From NCBI RefSeq assembly GCF_003589595.1, contig NW_020653945.1, positions 10,701,000-10,764,999 on the forward strand: a stretch of DNA of 64,000 nt. Reading direction: 5' to 3'. Below the pieces are notes generated by a model. That model saw only the letters and a program-made list of their open reading frames with translations, was not told where the DNA came from and did no database searches. Shown here in pieces: positions 11,597-22,959 of the stretch; position 1 is the first letter of the stretch; each line of letters opens with the position of its first letter. The stretch is from Hyposmocoma kahamanoa (lineage: Eukaryota > Arthropoda > Insecta > Lepidoptera > Cosmopterigidae). The position numbers were made by a program, and so were the translations under genes.

Positions 11597-12284
11597 GGCG
11601 ATTATCACACTGCACCGCGCCCCGCGAGGAGCGCGGAGCTGCGGTTTTTAACGTTGTACTGAAGTACTGAAGTATATACATATGTACTGAAAAACACGCG
11701 CCGTCGAACACACTGACAACGCTTCTCCACGCGGGAGCGCGGCGCGAGCGGTTTCACCGCGTCCCCGAGGGCCGCGGCGAACCGCAGGGTATGGCACACT
11801 ACGCTCCGAACTACCGCGCAGATTTTTAAGCTTAAGGACATGTTCACATTTCTACAATAGATCTCGACGTCGATAAATTTATATTTGCTATTGAAAATCG
11901 ACCAAATTTATCTTCATATTTTCTTAAATATTTGTAATGGAGTTGAAATTATGCAGTTATCGATCTGGTGTGTAAAAACGGATGTATTCAATATCTTCGG
12001 TGTCTTTTTATTTGAGTAAACAAAAACAAATAGACAGTATAACTGCAGCGTCTTGAATGAGATCTGTATTATTAACCATTCTTGTCAAAGAAGGATCTCG
12101 GCTACATATACAATCACTACGGCGATCAACTGCGAAGCGAGTACTTTAAGTGACGCGGGGCCGCTAGACCGCTGCCCCCGCGCAGATCATACCGCGCGTT
12201 GACGCAGACTGCGTCTTCGCAACCGCGCGCGTGATTCCGCGTCTCGCGCTCCGTCGTTGGGCGCGGTGCAGTGTGTTAATCGCC
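11597..12284. mobile_element. 688-bp inverted-repeat DNA element inserted in the LINE 3' UTR
   Basis: The ends read TA|GGCGATTATCACACTGCACC... and the mirror ...AATCGCC|TA, with arms of about 50 bp (the reverse complement of the right end gives GGCGATTAACACACTGCACC then GCGCCC). TA is duplicated at 11595-11596 and 12285-12286. Relatives of the LINE lacking the element read ATTAAGATAAGTGCGC (41944), giving the empty site. GC-rich arms flank an AT-rich core with no transposase, so it is non-autonomous, and the TA target suggests Tc1/mariner mobilisation. Confidence 0.85.
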
Positions 12285-12369
12285 TAAGTGCGCATTTGAC
12301 CTCCATCTCACCTGGTGGAAAGTGATGATGAGGTCGACGACGTAGCATGCACACCTAAATAATGCCTAT

Positions 12370-14401
12370 TCACTCTTGCCTTGAAAAGGGAAAGACAGGG
12401 AATTCCACTCCATAACCGCTCGCCATATAAATGTGGAAGCGAATCGCTTCGTGCGAATCCTTGGAATATCCACAACATAGGTGTAGAATACGTCTAGTCC
12501 CCCGATGATGGAAAGGGGACGCTGGAATCAAATTATGCAATTCGATCGCACACTCTCCGTGATATATTCTGTAGAATACCGGTAAGCAGGCAACTTTACG
12601 GCGGTGTTCAAGGTTCTGCAGCTTCGCCTCTACTAATTCCGTGTCACCTATAAGCCTCTTGACATGTTTGTCGATTGTATCCAAGGTGGCCAGTTGGTAT
12701 TTAGCAGAGCCACCCCATAAGTGACAGCAGTACTCCATACACGACCGGACTTGTGCTGAAGCAACGGTCCCGGTGTAATACCTATATAATACCTAAGTAA
12801 TACTTCACCTTGGAAAGGATGTTAAGCTTCGTGGCTCATTTTTGGCCATGGATTCAAAGTATCACCTGAAGTTGAGATTGGACGACAGGTCTATTCCATG
12901 TAGCTTGAGACAGTCGGCTATCGGTATGGATATATCATGAAAAATCGGAGTCAGATGAAAGGGTCTCCGTTTTGTGGAGAATAGACACGACTGTGTTTTG
13001 GTAGCATTAAATTTGACAAGGATGCTTTCGCCCCAATCGGAGACTGCCTTGAGTGTCAAATGACTAACCATGGTCTCTCGACAAGACTGGATTTCTTCTC
13101 CATTGACCCTTGCATTGGCCAAGTACCAGTCCATAACTGTGCAGTCATCAGCATACCCAAAGGCACCTGGAATTAACATATCATTAATATGCAGCAGAAA
13201 GAGAGTTGCGGACAGTACGGAACCCTGAGGAACCATCGCCCGGTGTTCAGAAGAGTAGCCTTCTAAGACTACTCGAATCGAACGTTCACTCAAGAAATCC
13301 GAAATTCAATTGTAAAGGTCAGTAGGAAGCCCATAAGAGGGAAGCTTGGTTAAAAGGCTTGCGAGCCAGACCCTGTCAAAAGTTTTAGAAATGTCTAAAG
13401 ACACTGCAAGAGCTTCGCCATGTCTTTCCATAGCCTCGCTCCATAGCTGAGAGGCATACACAAGAAGATATCCAGTAGATCGCCCTCGTCGGAATCCGTG
13501 CTGGCGATCACTGAGGAAATAGTTGTATTCAAGGTACGACAGGAGACGGTTATTAAGTACACTTTCCGTAATCTTGCAGAGTATGGAAGTGACAAACAGG
13601 TCGATAGTTGACAGTGTCCGCTCTGTTTCCTTTTTTGGGCACAGGTCGCACGTATGCAACCTTCCACGACCTGGAAACTACACCAGTCTCAAGTGAGAGG
13701 CGATACAAGCGTGTGAGAACAGGAGACAACTCTGGCGCATAGTTACGCAGGATTATTGCTGGAATACCATCTGGTCTGCTAGCTTTATTCACGTCTAGAC
13801 TTCGCAGAGTTCTGAGTACCTCTTTTTGGCGCATGCGAACTGGCACCATACTGCAGCCAATGTGAGGTAAAGAAGATGGTAGGTTCCCTGCGGCATTCAG
13901 ACGCGAATTTTCTGCAAAGAGTGAGGCAAAAAAATTCGTCTTCGCTTCCGCAGCATGAGCCAGCGAGCCGTCCGGCCTCAGCAGAGGTCGTAAAGAAGGG
14001 CGGCTAAAGTTTGTTTCGATCGCTTTGGCAAGGGATCGAGAAAGACTTTCTGCCTCCTCCAAAAAAAAAGGCAAGTTTGGCCGCTATGCGTCCGAAGTGG
14101 TCGAACTTTGCCCTGCGTAACATTGTATTGCACTTCTTGGCGGCCTTATTAAAAGCTTTCTTTATTTTACGAGCAGTCGAGCATCTGCCCAAGCTTGGTA
14201 CGCAGACTGTTTTTGTGCTTCAGCACGGCTACAGTCGGCGCTAAACCATGGACGAGCTTGGCGTCCATTGGGTACATCAGAGTATGGTATGTAATACTCC
14301 ATATCTAAACGCAAGACCTCGACTACAGCATCAGCACAGATCGACGAGTCTCCTGACGAAAAGCAAGCCTGACAGGGATATGAAGCAAAGAAATTGCGCA
14401 T
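12370..14401 (-). pseudogene. Broken LINE ORF2: reverse transcriptase and C-terminal region
   Basis: Read in minus-strand order: 14401-14162 (linker, ARPWFSADCSRAEAQKQSAY); 14074-13553 (RPDGIPAIILRNYAPELSPV, then PVRPVP-like RPVPKKGN and NYRPV); 13659-13306 (SDRQHGFRRGRST, LDISKTFDRVW); a stop near 13305; 13293-12862 (PQGSVLSATLFLLHINDM and the catalytic GYADD); and 12738-12370 (MEYCCHLWGGSAKYQL, typical of the region after RT). These are the canonical RT blocks in order. The pieces are separated by at least four frameshifts or stops. Assignment to the Jockey/CR1 group rests on motif similarity only. Confidence 0.88.
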
Positions 14402-14422
14402 TTCGTCCCAATCTGCTAACCT

Positions 14423-14500
14423 ATATACATAATTTGTTTCATGTAATTCCTATTATTTTTTAGGACTTTTATGTGTTAAAAGCGATGAATATCACTTTCT
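14423..14500 (+). repeat. Repeat H, right part
   Basis: ATATACATAATTTGTTTCATG...GACTTTTATGTGTTAAAAGCG continues repeat H as in 62450-62520, after the second ATATAC. Confidence 0.65.
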
Positions 14501-14800
14501 TTAAATTATTCCGGCGGACTGTTTGCAGATTGGTGTACCATAAAAAAACCTATTTTGCGAATTATTTTCAACTACATTCAAGCCTAGTTCACAATGCACT
14601 AATAACACATACAATGCTTATCGAACCAAGCCTTTTGTTAGTCAAATCACGGGACAGCAATTACAAAAGGTAGTGAAACATACAATTAACCGGGTCAACG
14701 TTTTATATTTCCGCGCGGTATTTCTAAAACCAATGCACTGAATCAAACTCTTATTAAAAATCAATAAAATATCTGACTCCACTGCATTTGTTCGAAATGC
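14501..14800. other. AT-rich non-coding stretch
   Basis: Nothing recognised. Confidence 0.5.
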
Positions 14801-15082
14801 TCAAAGAGCGCCTTGTGACAGAGTTCGTCCAGGGAAGTACTGCCACCTTGCCAGATTCTGCCGCCAAGCAGTAATAATGTATGCATTACTGCGTTCCGGT
14901 TTTGAAGGGTAAAGATGCTGGTGAAACTACAGGCACACGAGACTTGTCAACTTACATCTCAGGATGACGGGCGCAGTGGCATATTTCAAACTTCGAGTGG
15001 CTCTGCAACTTTTATGGACAAGCGTGTCGCTTACCGCCAGACGCATGGCTTATTCACCCTGTCATTTAGTATCATAAAAAAC
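14801..15082 (+). mobile_element. Family A retroposon, copy 2
   Basis: Nearly full length (GAGTTCGTCCAGGGAAGTAC to TTTAGTATCATAAAAAA). Hairpin 1 is intact with an enlarged loop (GCAGTAATAATGTATG...CATTACTGC). About 30 bp of the left arm of hairpin 2 is deleted. Confidence 0.8.
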
Positions 15083-16146
15083 CGACATCGATGACGTAAT
15101 AATGCCGGATTCTGCCCCAACATTAAAATCTGTAATGTCCACAGATGACCAAACTTTGTACTAAATTCGTAAATTTGTAGGTCAATTAGGCCTAAAATAC
15201 TTTCGGCTTCAAGGATTATGTAGAAGTTTTGTATTGCCTATACCGTCAGGCATTTTAAATATTTTCGCAATAATGTACGAAATTGACAGAAGTTATACCG
15301 AAGTACACAAAGACCAAAACACTCTTGTATTTAATGTACAAGGGCGTTTTGGCCTTTTTTCCCACTTGAAAGAAACGTCTATGGCAATCCTGGCATTGAC
15401 TTTTCTGCTGGCCCTCAAATATCAGTTCCTGTTTCTTCGAGTTTTTCTTTGTTTTCGATCTTATTATTAATAATGGAAATAAGTTAAAAAAACACTCGAT
15501 CTGTATAAGTAATGAAAGTAAGACATTGTTAATAATTTTTCATTATACTCTTTTGGATTCCACTTCGAATGTTAACATTATTTTTAAAAAAAGTTGTAGT
15601 CTGCAGTCATATACTCCGAGGCTTTTTTGTTCATCGACAACAAAAACAAAAACAACTTGAGAACAATTCTTATTGTTTTCACACTCAACGCAACGCAGCG
15701 TGAAATATGAAAAATGTCTATACATTTCTCACGGGACTCGAACGCCGTACATTGTTGCCACAAGCCTACAAATCATTTAGAGATTTGTTCCACGGCCGAA
15801 GTGTAAGTGGGCTAATTTGTGTACCGCAGATTTATTACTGGTACTTAAGTTACCATACAACACGTAAATAAGTATTAAGGTTTTCACACTCGACATTGAA
15901 ATAGAATTCGTTAAGAAACAATGGAACTTCTATATTTACATTTAAGATTAAAATTCAACTACACTGCCCTATTGATTGTAATAACGGTACGGTATATGTA
16001 CGTACGAATAAACAACGGTAAATTTAAAATTTCTGACAAAAAGCAATCGATTTTATGTTTTGTAGACAAGGCATAACCTAGGTAATGCAATTAAGCTTTT
16101 GTAATTATCATATAATAGGTACTGTTGTAGCAGTAGTGGTTTTTTG
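15083..16146. other. AT-rich non-coding stretch
   Basis: Nothing recognised. GAACGCCGTACATTGTTGCCAC at about 15739 could be an eroded tRNA-like SINE head (minus strand), but too little remains. Confidence 0.35.
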
Positions 16147-16448
16147 TAGCAGTAGAGTTCCTTGTGGAAGAGTTCGTCCAGGGAAGTACTGCCACCTTAC
16201 CTATTTCTGCCGCCAAGCAGTAATGTGAGCATTACTGCGTTTCGATTTTGAAGGGTAAGGGTGCTGGTGAATTACAGTAGTAAATTACAGGCACATGGGG
16301 GACTTGTCAACTTAGTGTCAGAGTGATGGACGCACGCAGATCTTTGCGATTTAAAGTACTAAATGGCACTGCACTGTTATGGACAGGCATGTCGCTTACC
16401 ACCAAGCCCGCGACTCGCTCGTGCCGTCACTTAATATCATGCAAAAAC
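16147..16448 (+). mobile_element. Family A retroposon, copy 3 (most complete 5' end)
   Basis: It begins GTAGCAGTAGAGTTCCTTGTG and ends TTAATATCATGCAAAAA. Hairpin 1 is perfect at 16217-16238 (arms GCAGTAATG / CATTACTGC). A small internal duplication of TTACAG lies near 16272. Hairpin 2 has lost most of its left arm. Confidence 0.85.
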
Positions 16449-16547
16449 GTTCTTACAATCGTAATTTAATATTTTTTGTATTAAAATATTATAAAGATAT
16501 TTAGACAACAAGTTTAAATTTAACTTTTGTAATTACCGTACGTAAAA

Positions 16548-16800
16548 GCCGTGGTAGTCCAAGTGTTTGACCTACCGCCACTCAATCAGAGGGTCGTCGG
16601 GTCGAATCTGGGCTTGCACCTGTGAGTTTCGGAATTTATGTGCGAAATTAATTTTTGAAATTTACCTTGAGCATTTAGATGACGGAAAACATGACTGTGT
16701 GTGAAGTTCCCAATTCGAATTGGTCGCAGTGGGTACTATACCTTAAGCCTTCTCATAGTAAGAGGAGGCCTGTGCACAGCAGTGGGATTATATATAGGCT
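16548..16800 (+). mobile_element. tRNA-derived SINE (family B), full length
   Basis: The head GCCGTGGTAGTCCAAGTG (box A region) and GGTCGAATCTGG (box B) are followed by the body (CCTGTGAGTTTCGGAATTTA...GACGGAAAACATGACTGTG) and end GGCCTGTGCACAGCAGTGGG, then ATATATAGGCT. This is the best family B reference copy in the window. Confidence 0.85.
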
Positions 16801-17331
16801 AACTATTATTATTATAATTATCGTACTATACGCACTCAATTAATCGCACAGACAGTACTTTCCCAGTGCACTATCAATCTTGACAGTTTGAACTTTGTTC
16901 TTATGTGTCACAGAGTTCAATTTAAATCTTAAATTTAACTCACTGTCACGTAAAGCTTGGCGTGCTCTTAACGTCGTAGAACTAAAGTTTCATAGTTTAT
17001 GTGTTAAAAATGATCGATTTTGGGTTTTGTAGATAAAACCTATGGATCCATATCATATTAAGGAGTTCCCGGTGGCCTAAAACCATGCTCTGTGGACGCT
17101 GAAAAAGAACTCCTGTTAGGATACATTTGGGAAATCACTAAATTGGTTCTAGTCTCATTATTCTAGTATTGTCCTGGAGTTAATTTCATCACTCTGGTAC
17201 ATACTTATAGAACATTAAATTCCCGAGTTTGAGGCCAAATAATTGGGTATGATTGTGTGGCAAATTATTATTATCATGTCATAGATAAATACTCTAAAAA
17301 GAGCAACAAAAATTATTTTTTATTTTTTTTT
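16801..17331. other. AT-rich non-coding stretch
   Basis: Nothing recognised. Confidence 0.5.
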
Positions 17332-17575
17332 AAATAGGAGCGCGTTTGTTTTCCTTCTGACCTGAAGTGACGATGAGGTCGACGATGTAGCATGCACACA
17401 AATACAGCCTATTCACTCTCGCTTTGAAAAGACCCAAGTTACAGCGTTCGGGGAATAAGTGCGCAGGCTGGGAATTCCACTCCCTAGCAGTTCGCCATAT
17501 AGATGTGGAAGCGAAACTTTTCGTGCGAATCCTTGGAATGTTTACAACATACAGGTATAAATACGTCTTAAAAAT
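17332..17575 (-). mobile_element. LINE 3'-end fragment (same family as 11577-14422)
   Basis: A T-rich tail on the left, then GATGAGGTCGACGATGTAGC, CCTATTCACTCTCGC and GGGAATTCCACTCC, matches the 3' UTR and last codons at 12295-12440. It is strongly 5'-truncated. Confidence 0.8.
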
Positions 17576-17970
17576 AAATTTAAGTATGAATACGTCAATA
17601 ATACCTGGCCAAAAAGTTTCGTATATCTGTTAACCCTTTCAATACTTTCAACAATGAAAGCCAGCATAATGCACCTGGTACGCGGCGGTAAACTGGTAGT
17701 GAATAACGAAATCCGAACTTTTACTTAAATAAGCGAACCGTAATGTCAGTGGGTTATTCTTGCTATAATTATACGATACTGGAAATATTGCTCATACTTA
17801 CGTAAACTCCGCCAAACATTGTAAACACTAAGGTAATGCAATAAGATACAATTTTCGTTAAAAATTAACATTTACTTTTATTTAAGCTATGGTTCTTCGT
17901 ACATTACTTCTGTTTTAAGTCGTTCCAGCTTATGCTTAATTTTGTATGGAAAAAAATGTTGTTATAGGTG
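17576..17970. other. Non-coding stretch
   Basis: Nothing recognised. Confidence 0.5.
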
Positions 17971-18250
17971 TTTTTTTTATGATACCAAATGATGGGACGA
18001 ACAAGTCGTGCGCCTGATGATAAGCGACGTGCCTGTCCATAACAGTTACAGTGCCGCTCTGAGCTTTAAATTGCAAAGATCTCAGGGGCACTACCACAGC
18101 ACCTATCACATTGAGACATAAGTTGAAAAGTCCCATGTGCCTTTAATTTCACCAGCACCCTTGCCCTTCAAAACCGAAACGCAGTAATGTTCACATTACT
18201 GTTTGGCGGCAGAAATAGGCTAGGTGATTTTCACAAGGAGCTCTACTGCT
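17971..18250 (-). mobile_element. Family A retroposon, copy 4
   Basis: Complete from the T-run (poly-A on minus) and ATGATACCAAATGATGGGAC to CACAAGGAGCTCTACTGCT. Hairpins 1 and 2 are both recognisable. It carries the recurring 50-60-residue frame (MGLFNLCLNVIGAVVVPLRS). Confidence 0.85.
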
Positions 18251-18827
18251 CGTCCACGTCTAGTAGCACAGGCCAACAAGGCGACCGCTAAACCTTGGTA
18301 GTGCGGAGCGAACAATTCGCTGATAATAATTCGCCAAAATAGATCTGGATAAGTTAATGTATTCATAAATTTAATTCTGACACAATATTTTATTTTATTT
18401 ATTTTTTACTATCATTTATTTTATAATTGGACTATTTTAATTTTGTTTTACAATTTTATACAATTATTATTATAATTTTACAAATGACTATACAATTCTA
18501 GCTTAATTAAGATAAAGAATTTTATTTTAATTGTTGAATCACACAAATATGTAATAATACAATGCTAATTAGGTTAAAAAAAATGTTAATGATAAATAAA
18601 GAACATTTTAAAGAAAACAAATAATAATCAAGAACCCTGAATAATCAATATCTTGAGGGATGAAGGGACAAAAATGATTCTCTTTTTTTAATTTTTTTAA
18701 TTGCAACTAACAACCGTTGAACGGTGGTAGGCTATTGTGGAAACAGTAACTTGTCAATTAAACAGCGACTTACCTATTACTTTAATTTCTAAGTATATTA
18801 CGTACATTTATAAACGTTGATTACGAG
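18251..18827. other. Very AT-rich stretch
   Basis: TTTATTTTATTTA-like low complexity around 18390-18500; nothing else. Confidence 0.5.
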
Positions 18828-18960
18828 CTCCATGGCCCAACGGTTTGAACTATGGGTCCTGGATGAGGAAGTTCTGGGTTCGATTCCCGGTAAGGCCTAA
18901 ATTGGGGAATGAACTTTTATTTGAATTTGCTCGGGTGCTCCTATTACAGGGAATTCCTAA
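18828..18960 (+). mobile_element. tRNA-derived SINE, single-copy family in this window
   Basis: The head CATGGCCCAACGGTTTGAAC (box A position) and GGGTTCGATTCCCGG (box B) sit about 50 bp apart, followed by a non-tRNA body. The acceptor stem does not close, so this is not a functional tRNA gene. Confidence 0.65.
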
Positions 18961-19237
18961 GATTGACACCAGGTAATTGGTGGGCACATTATTAATAATA
19001 CATTGTATATTAAAGGCGGTAAATAAGGAATTACGAACGAGACTATTAAAAGCGAGAAGTCGAAGACTGAGGGCTTTCGGAGATTGTAATTCGACATTCG
19101 TAATTCCCGTACCGCTCGTGAAACATATAATGTTAATAGTGCTTCAAATAAAAACCTCGGGCTTTTTTTCTTCTCGTTACAGCCATGGTCTTGTAACGAG
19201 AAAAAAATGTCCCAACGGATTTATTTGGATCTGATGA

Positions 19238-19300
19238 CATCCGTGGTCGAGTGGCTTGTCCACTGGTTTTCATGATGTCACCATCTCTCACAGTCAATGC
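19238..19300 (+). mobile_element. tRNA-like SINE (family D), 5' fragment
   Basis: ATCCGTGGTCGAGTGGCTTG, then CCACTGGTTTTCATG, matches the reverse complement of 48105-48185. Box B is lost. Confidence 0.5.
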
Positions 19301-19430
19301 AGGAAAAGTAAATTTTTCTACATTGCCTCGGGTCTGGGTGTTTGTAGTACTGTCGTTTCTTCCTATTTCCACAGCACAAGTGCTTTAGTTACTTTCTTTG
19401 GAATCAGAGCAACGCACAATAAAACTTAAT

Positions 19431-19628
19431 TTAGTAGCAGTAGAGGTCCTTGTAAAATTGAAACTACTGGGTTTCAGTTTTGAACCGTAAGTGGCGAAAT
19501 TACAGGCACATGGGACTGGTCAACTTATGCCTCAGGGTGACGGGCGCTGTGGCAGAGCCCCTCAGATCTTTGTGATTTAAAGTTCTGAGTGGCACTGCAA
19601 CTGTTATGGAAAGGAGTGTCACTTCCAG
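19431..19628 (+). mobile_element. Family A retroposon, copy 5 (3'-truncated)
   Basis: It begins TTAGTAGCAGTAGAGGTCC and stops after GGAAAGGAGTGTCACTTCC, lacking the terminal ~70 bp and A-tail. The hairpin 1 region is deleted. A missing 3' end is not expected for a poly-A primed copy, so later deletion is likely. Confidence 0.75.
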
Positions 19629-19974
19629 TTCAAAGTGTCTTTGAGAGATCAAATGTTATTTCTGTTACGAAAAATATTAATTTATTAATGAAAAATAGTA
19701 ACAGGCATAACATTAATACGAGGATTAAATATAAATTAGCTGTTTGACAGTCGTCTTCACAAAGTCTCAAATTCATAAGGGACAATATATATACCCTTCT
19801 ATAATAAGATTCCGATTGATATTGAAAATTTGCCATTTACGAGGTTTAAAACTATAGTGAAACAAAAACTTTAGACTAAATTTTATTCATACAGTTTTTT
19901 GTTATAGTTTAGCTCTTGCAGGTAGTCTCGATCTAAGATGTTTAAATTAAATATTGTAGTAATAAATGTATGCA

Positions 19975-20133
19975 AACGTATATTTACAAAGAGCAACCCT
20001 TAGAGTTTCTTGCTCATTTTTCTCAGGGGAATCGCCTTACGAATGAGCAGTAGGGTTTAATGAGTATGACGATTTCAAGTGTAAATTTGCTTACCTATTA
20101 AATAACGAGTATTTGATTTTGACTTTGACTTTG
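19975..20133 (+). mobile_element. LINE tail fragment ending in GACTTT repeats
   Basis: GACGATTTCAAGTGTAAATT...CTTACCTATTAAATAA..., then TTTGACTTTGACTTTG, is a short-unit tailed retroelement 3' end. A second copy lies on the minus strand at 23390-23495. Confidence 0.65.
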
Positions 20134-20189
20134 CTTACCACCACGTGTATGACTTGTTTGGCCCGTAAGAAATAAGATGTCTAATGTTT

Positions 20190-20310
20190 AAAAAAAGCTC
20201 ACATTGGGCTAGCCGCTAATGCTGGGATTACCGCCTAAATCCTTAGTGAAAACCCATGTCCAGCAGTAGGGTGTATAGGTAATGGATCGATAACGATGGC
20301 GATGATCAAT
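20190..20310 (+). mobile_element. SINE family B, 3' half
   Basis: CTCACATTGGGCTAGCCGCT...CCATGTCCAGCAGTAGGGTG, then a GATGGCGATGATC tail. Confidence 0.7.
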
Positions 20311-20682
20311 TATAAAAGAATGCAGACGTGCGCAATGACATACCTTGATTGAATGAATGAATTACCTATATTTTGAATACCTTGATTTTGAAGTTGATGA
20401 ATATTATGACGTGATTTCTCTAGTTAATAACCACGAAGGTTTTGTAACCTATATAACATCCGTCTTTCTCTAAAAATAGACTAAGTCTGTTGTGGTTCAT
20501 AATGTAACACCATAATATTTAATTACGTGTTTTATTTTGTGGACACCTATGATATTATACATGAATGAAGTTGACTTAGTCTTGATTTATAGATTTACGA
20601 ACGAACATACACGTATCACATTTACTACAGATTTATCACAAAAAATAGACGAATGTCATGGAACAACATCATAATATTATTC
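20311..20682. other. Non-coding stretch
   Basis: Nothing recognised. Confidence 0.5.
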
Positions 20683-20978
20683 AATAAAAATAAAAATATA
20701 TATATATTTTATTACTCCAAGTGACGGGACGAACAAGTCTGGTGCCTGGTAGTAAGCGACACGTTTGTCGCTAACAGTTGCAGTGCCACTCAGAGCTTTA
20801 AATAACAAAGATCTGAGGGGCACTGCCACTGCGCCCGACACCCTGAGACACAAGTTGACAAGGCCCATGTGTTTGTAATTTCACCAGCACACCCTTCGAA
20901 ACCGGAACGCGGTAATGTTCACATTACTGCTTGGCGTCTGAAATAGGTAAGGTATTTCCCTGAACGAACTCTTTCACT
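20683..20978 (-). mobile_element. Family A retroposon, copy 6
   Basis: Near-complete. Hairpin 2 is particularly clear: arms GCAGTGCCACTCAGA (20780-20794) and TCTGAGGGGCACTGC (20812-20826), one mismatch. Hairpin 1 is intact. It carries the recurring frame (MGLVNLCLRVSGAVAVPLRS). Confidence 0.85.
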
Positions 20979-22575
20979 GTAACTAAAATATTGAAGTTAA
21001 CTTTTTTCGAAAAATCCTAAAGGACCTTATACATTCCCGGGCACATTGTATTTTGAATGTTAAGTGCCCTAATCTTGAACATGTTTGTAAATTCATTAGT
21101 AAATTGATCTAAGTTCTTGTTGAAAATTTGAATTTGTAAAACCGGGAAAAACTTTTTTTTTGTTGATAACACTATTTTTGTATTCGAATAAAAATGCAAG
21201 GTGTCTTGAATCAGGCGTCCGAATGTATATAAGACTAGATAAAAATACCACTACTTAGTGACGTTTGCAAAAATCATAAAAAAAAATCACTTATAGCAAC
21301 ATAAATTTACCCATACACTTACAATCTTAAGTGGCCATTACATAGAAATAACGTGTGTGGCGATCGCGTGACTAACACGTCGTGACACTCGCATTGTTAT
21401 ATCTATACATCTATCCACTTTTCAGTCGACAAGGGTTCGTCTCTCACTTATCATGATTTATTATAGCTCTTAATACAAAATAAAACATTCATTCGTTTCT
21501 TAATAACACGAATAACCGATACAGGAGTAAGTAATTATAATCTATCTTTTTCTATTTAAATAATGGTCGAAACGATAAAAAAAATTAAAGGGCTTTGGGA
21601 CGAACATTTTAGCCGGAGCAGCAACATTCAATTTGTTTATAAAAAAGCGTTTTCAAAACTTTCGTACACAAGTTGTAACATTGACATTTATTGCGATCTT
21701 GAATAATTTTATGAGCGCATCTTCATTATTTGGTCGTTATACGGAGCGAACGCGTGCGCAGTCGATAAAGTGCAATACGGTCGCAGGACGAGACCTCGAC
21801 ACACTTACGCCGAAGCGCCATGACCTAACCCGCAAAGCGGGATGCACTTGACTTGTGTGGACATGTAACACTCACACTACAAGTATACCTCTCCTATACT
21901 TACTGGCTATGACATCAGTTTTTTTCTTTTTAATGAGAAAATAACTATTCAAACTAACAAAATACAATTATTTTTAGATATACCAAAATCGAAAGCTAAA
22001 AAAATATTTTTAAAAATACATTTGTATGATTTTTAAAGAGAATTTTAATCCATTTTTGCCGTTGATATACTGTGCTTACGTATCTAATTTATATGTAAAA
22101 TTGAGTTTAACCTAATTGTATTACATTTCGAGTAAGGGAACCTGCCGACCTATATACCACAGGTATTTTTATGCCAATCCCCGGCATCAGTCGCTCATAA
22201 ATAAGGTTTAATATTAAAAGTCATTAATCAGTACGAATTTACGTAATTTACCTTGTATATTGAAAGAAAATAAAAAAATATATTATTAAATTTGTTCACA
22301 GTATTGAGATTCTGTTGTTTTATTCCTGGTCATCATAATACAGTGAACCGAAATCGTAAATAAAAATATGTAATAATACGTAAAAACTGTGTACCGGGAT
22401 TTAAAAGAAGAGAAAATATTTTTTAAAAAAGGCGTTTCCATATTGCGACAACATTCGCGGTGAAAAAGTGAACTTTAGGCATAAAAACATATCCGATCGA
22501 ATATTCACCACCACCACTACCACTACTTATTATGCAAACACACCAACTTTAATTTTTATATAGAGAGAACCAATG
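20979..22575. other. Non-coding stretch with one CpG-richer block
   Basis: AT-rich except 21700-21860 (ACGGAGCGAACGCGTGCGCA...AACCCGCAAAGCGGGATGC), which has unusual CpG content, a CCCGC..GCGGG palindrome and no recognised repeat similarity. It is either a regulatory block or an unrecognised element. Confidence 0.35.
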
Positions 22576-22599
22576 TATATATATATATATATATATATA
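22576..22599. repeat. (TA)n microsatellite
   Basis: About 12 uninterrupted TA units. Confidence 0.95.
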
Positions 22600-22700
22600 G
22601 GTCTTATATTTTTTTTTCTTTTTCTCAAAAGATCCTGAAGAAGTCGAGACTGTAAGTAACAAATTTTGCGGCAGATTAGAGCTCATATTTTTAAATCTTC

Positions 22701-22959
22701 AGTACATTACTGCCGCCCAGCAGTAATGTACTCATATTATATTATTGCGTTTCGGTCTTGAAGGGTAAGGGTGCTGGTGAAATTACAGCCACAAAGGAAT
22801 TGTCAACTTATGTCTCAGGGTGCCGGGCGCAGTGGCAGTACCTGTCAAATCTTTGTGATTTACACCTCTGAGCGTCACTGTAACTGTTATGGACAGGCGA
22901 GTCGCTTACCGCCAGGCGCACGACTTATTCGTTCCGTCACTTGCTATCATAAAAAAAAC
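22701..22959 (+). mobile_element. Family A retroposon, copy 7 (5'-truncated)
   Basis: It starts at the hairpin 1 region (TTACTGCCGCCCAGCAGTAA), where the right arm is expanded by ATTATATTATT, and ends TTGCTATCATAAAAAAAA. The hairpin 2 left arm is mutated. Confidence 0.8.

Larger units (their letters stand above)
11577..14422 (-). mobile_element. 5'-truncated non-LTR retrotransposon (Jockey/CR1-like), minus strand
   Basis: The 3' end is at left: an A-run on the minus strand (T10 at 11578-11587) followed by a 3' UTR also found at 41943-42155. Moving leftward in coordinates, the minus strand encodes an endonuclease-RT linker (14401-14162) and then reverse transcriptase (14074-12862). The truncation is near 14422, in the linker, so no endonuclease remains. 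A 688-bp inverted-repeat element sits in the 3' UTR. ATATAC target duplications flank the LINE. Several frameshifts and stops show it is dead. Confidence 0.85.

Noticed and set aside
14011..14463. Plus-strand frames opposite the LINE
   Set aside because: Shadows of the minus-strand reverse transcriptase gene.
21633..21851. 72-codon frame over the CpG-richer block
   Set aside because: No family, no splice context; the block is noted only for composition.
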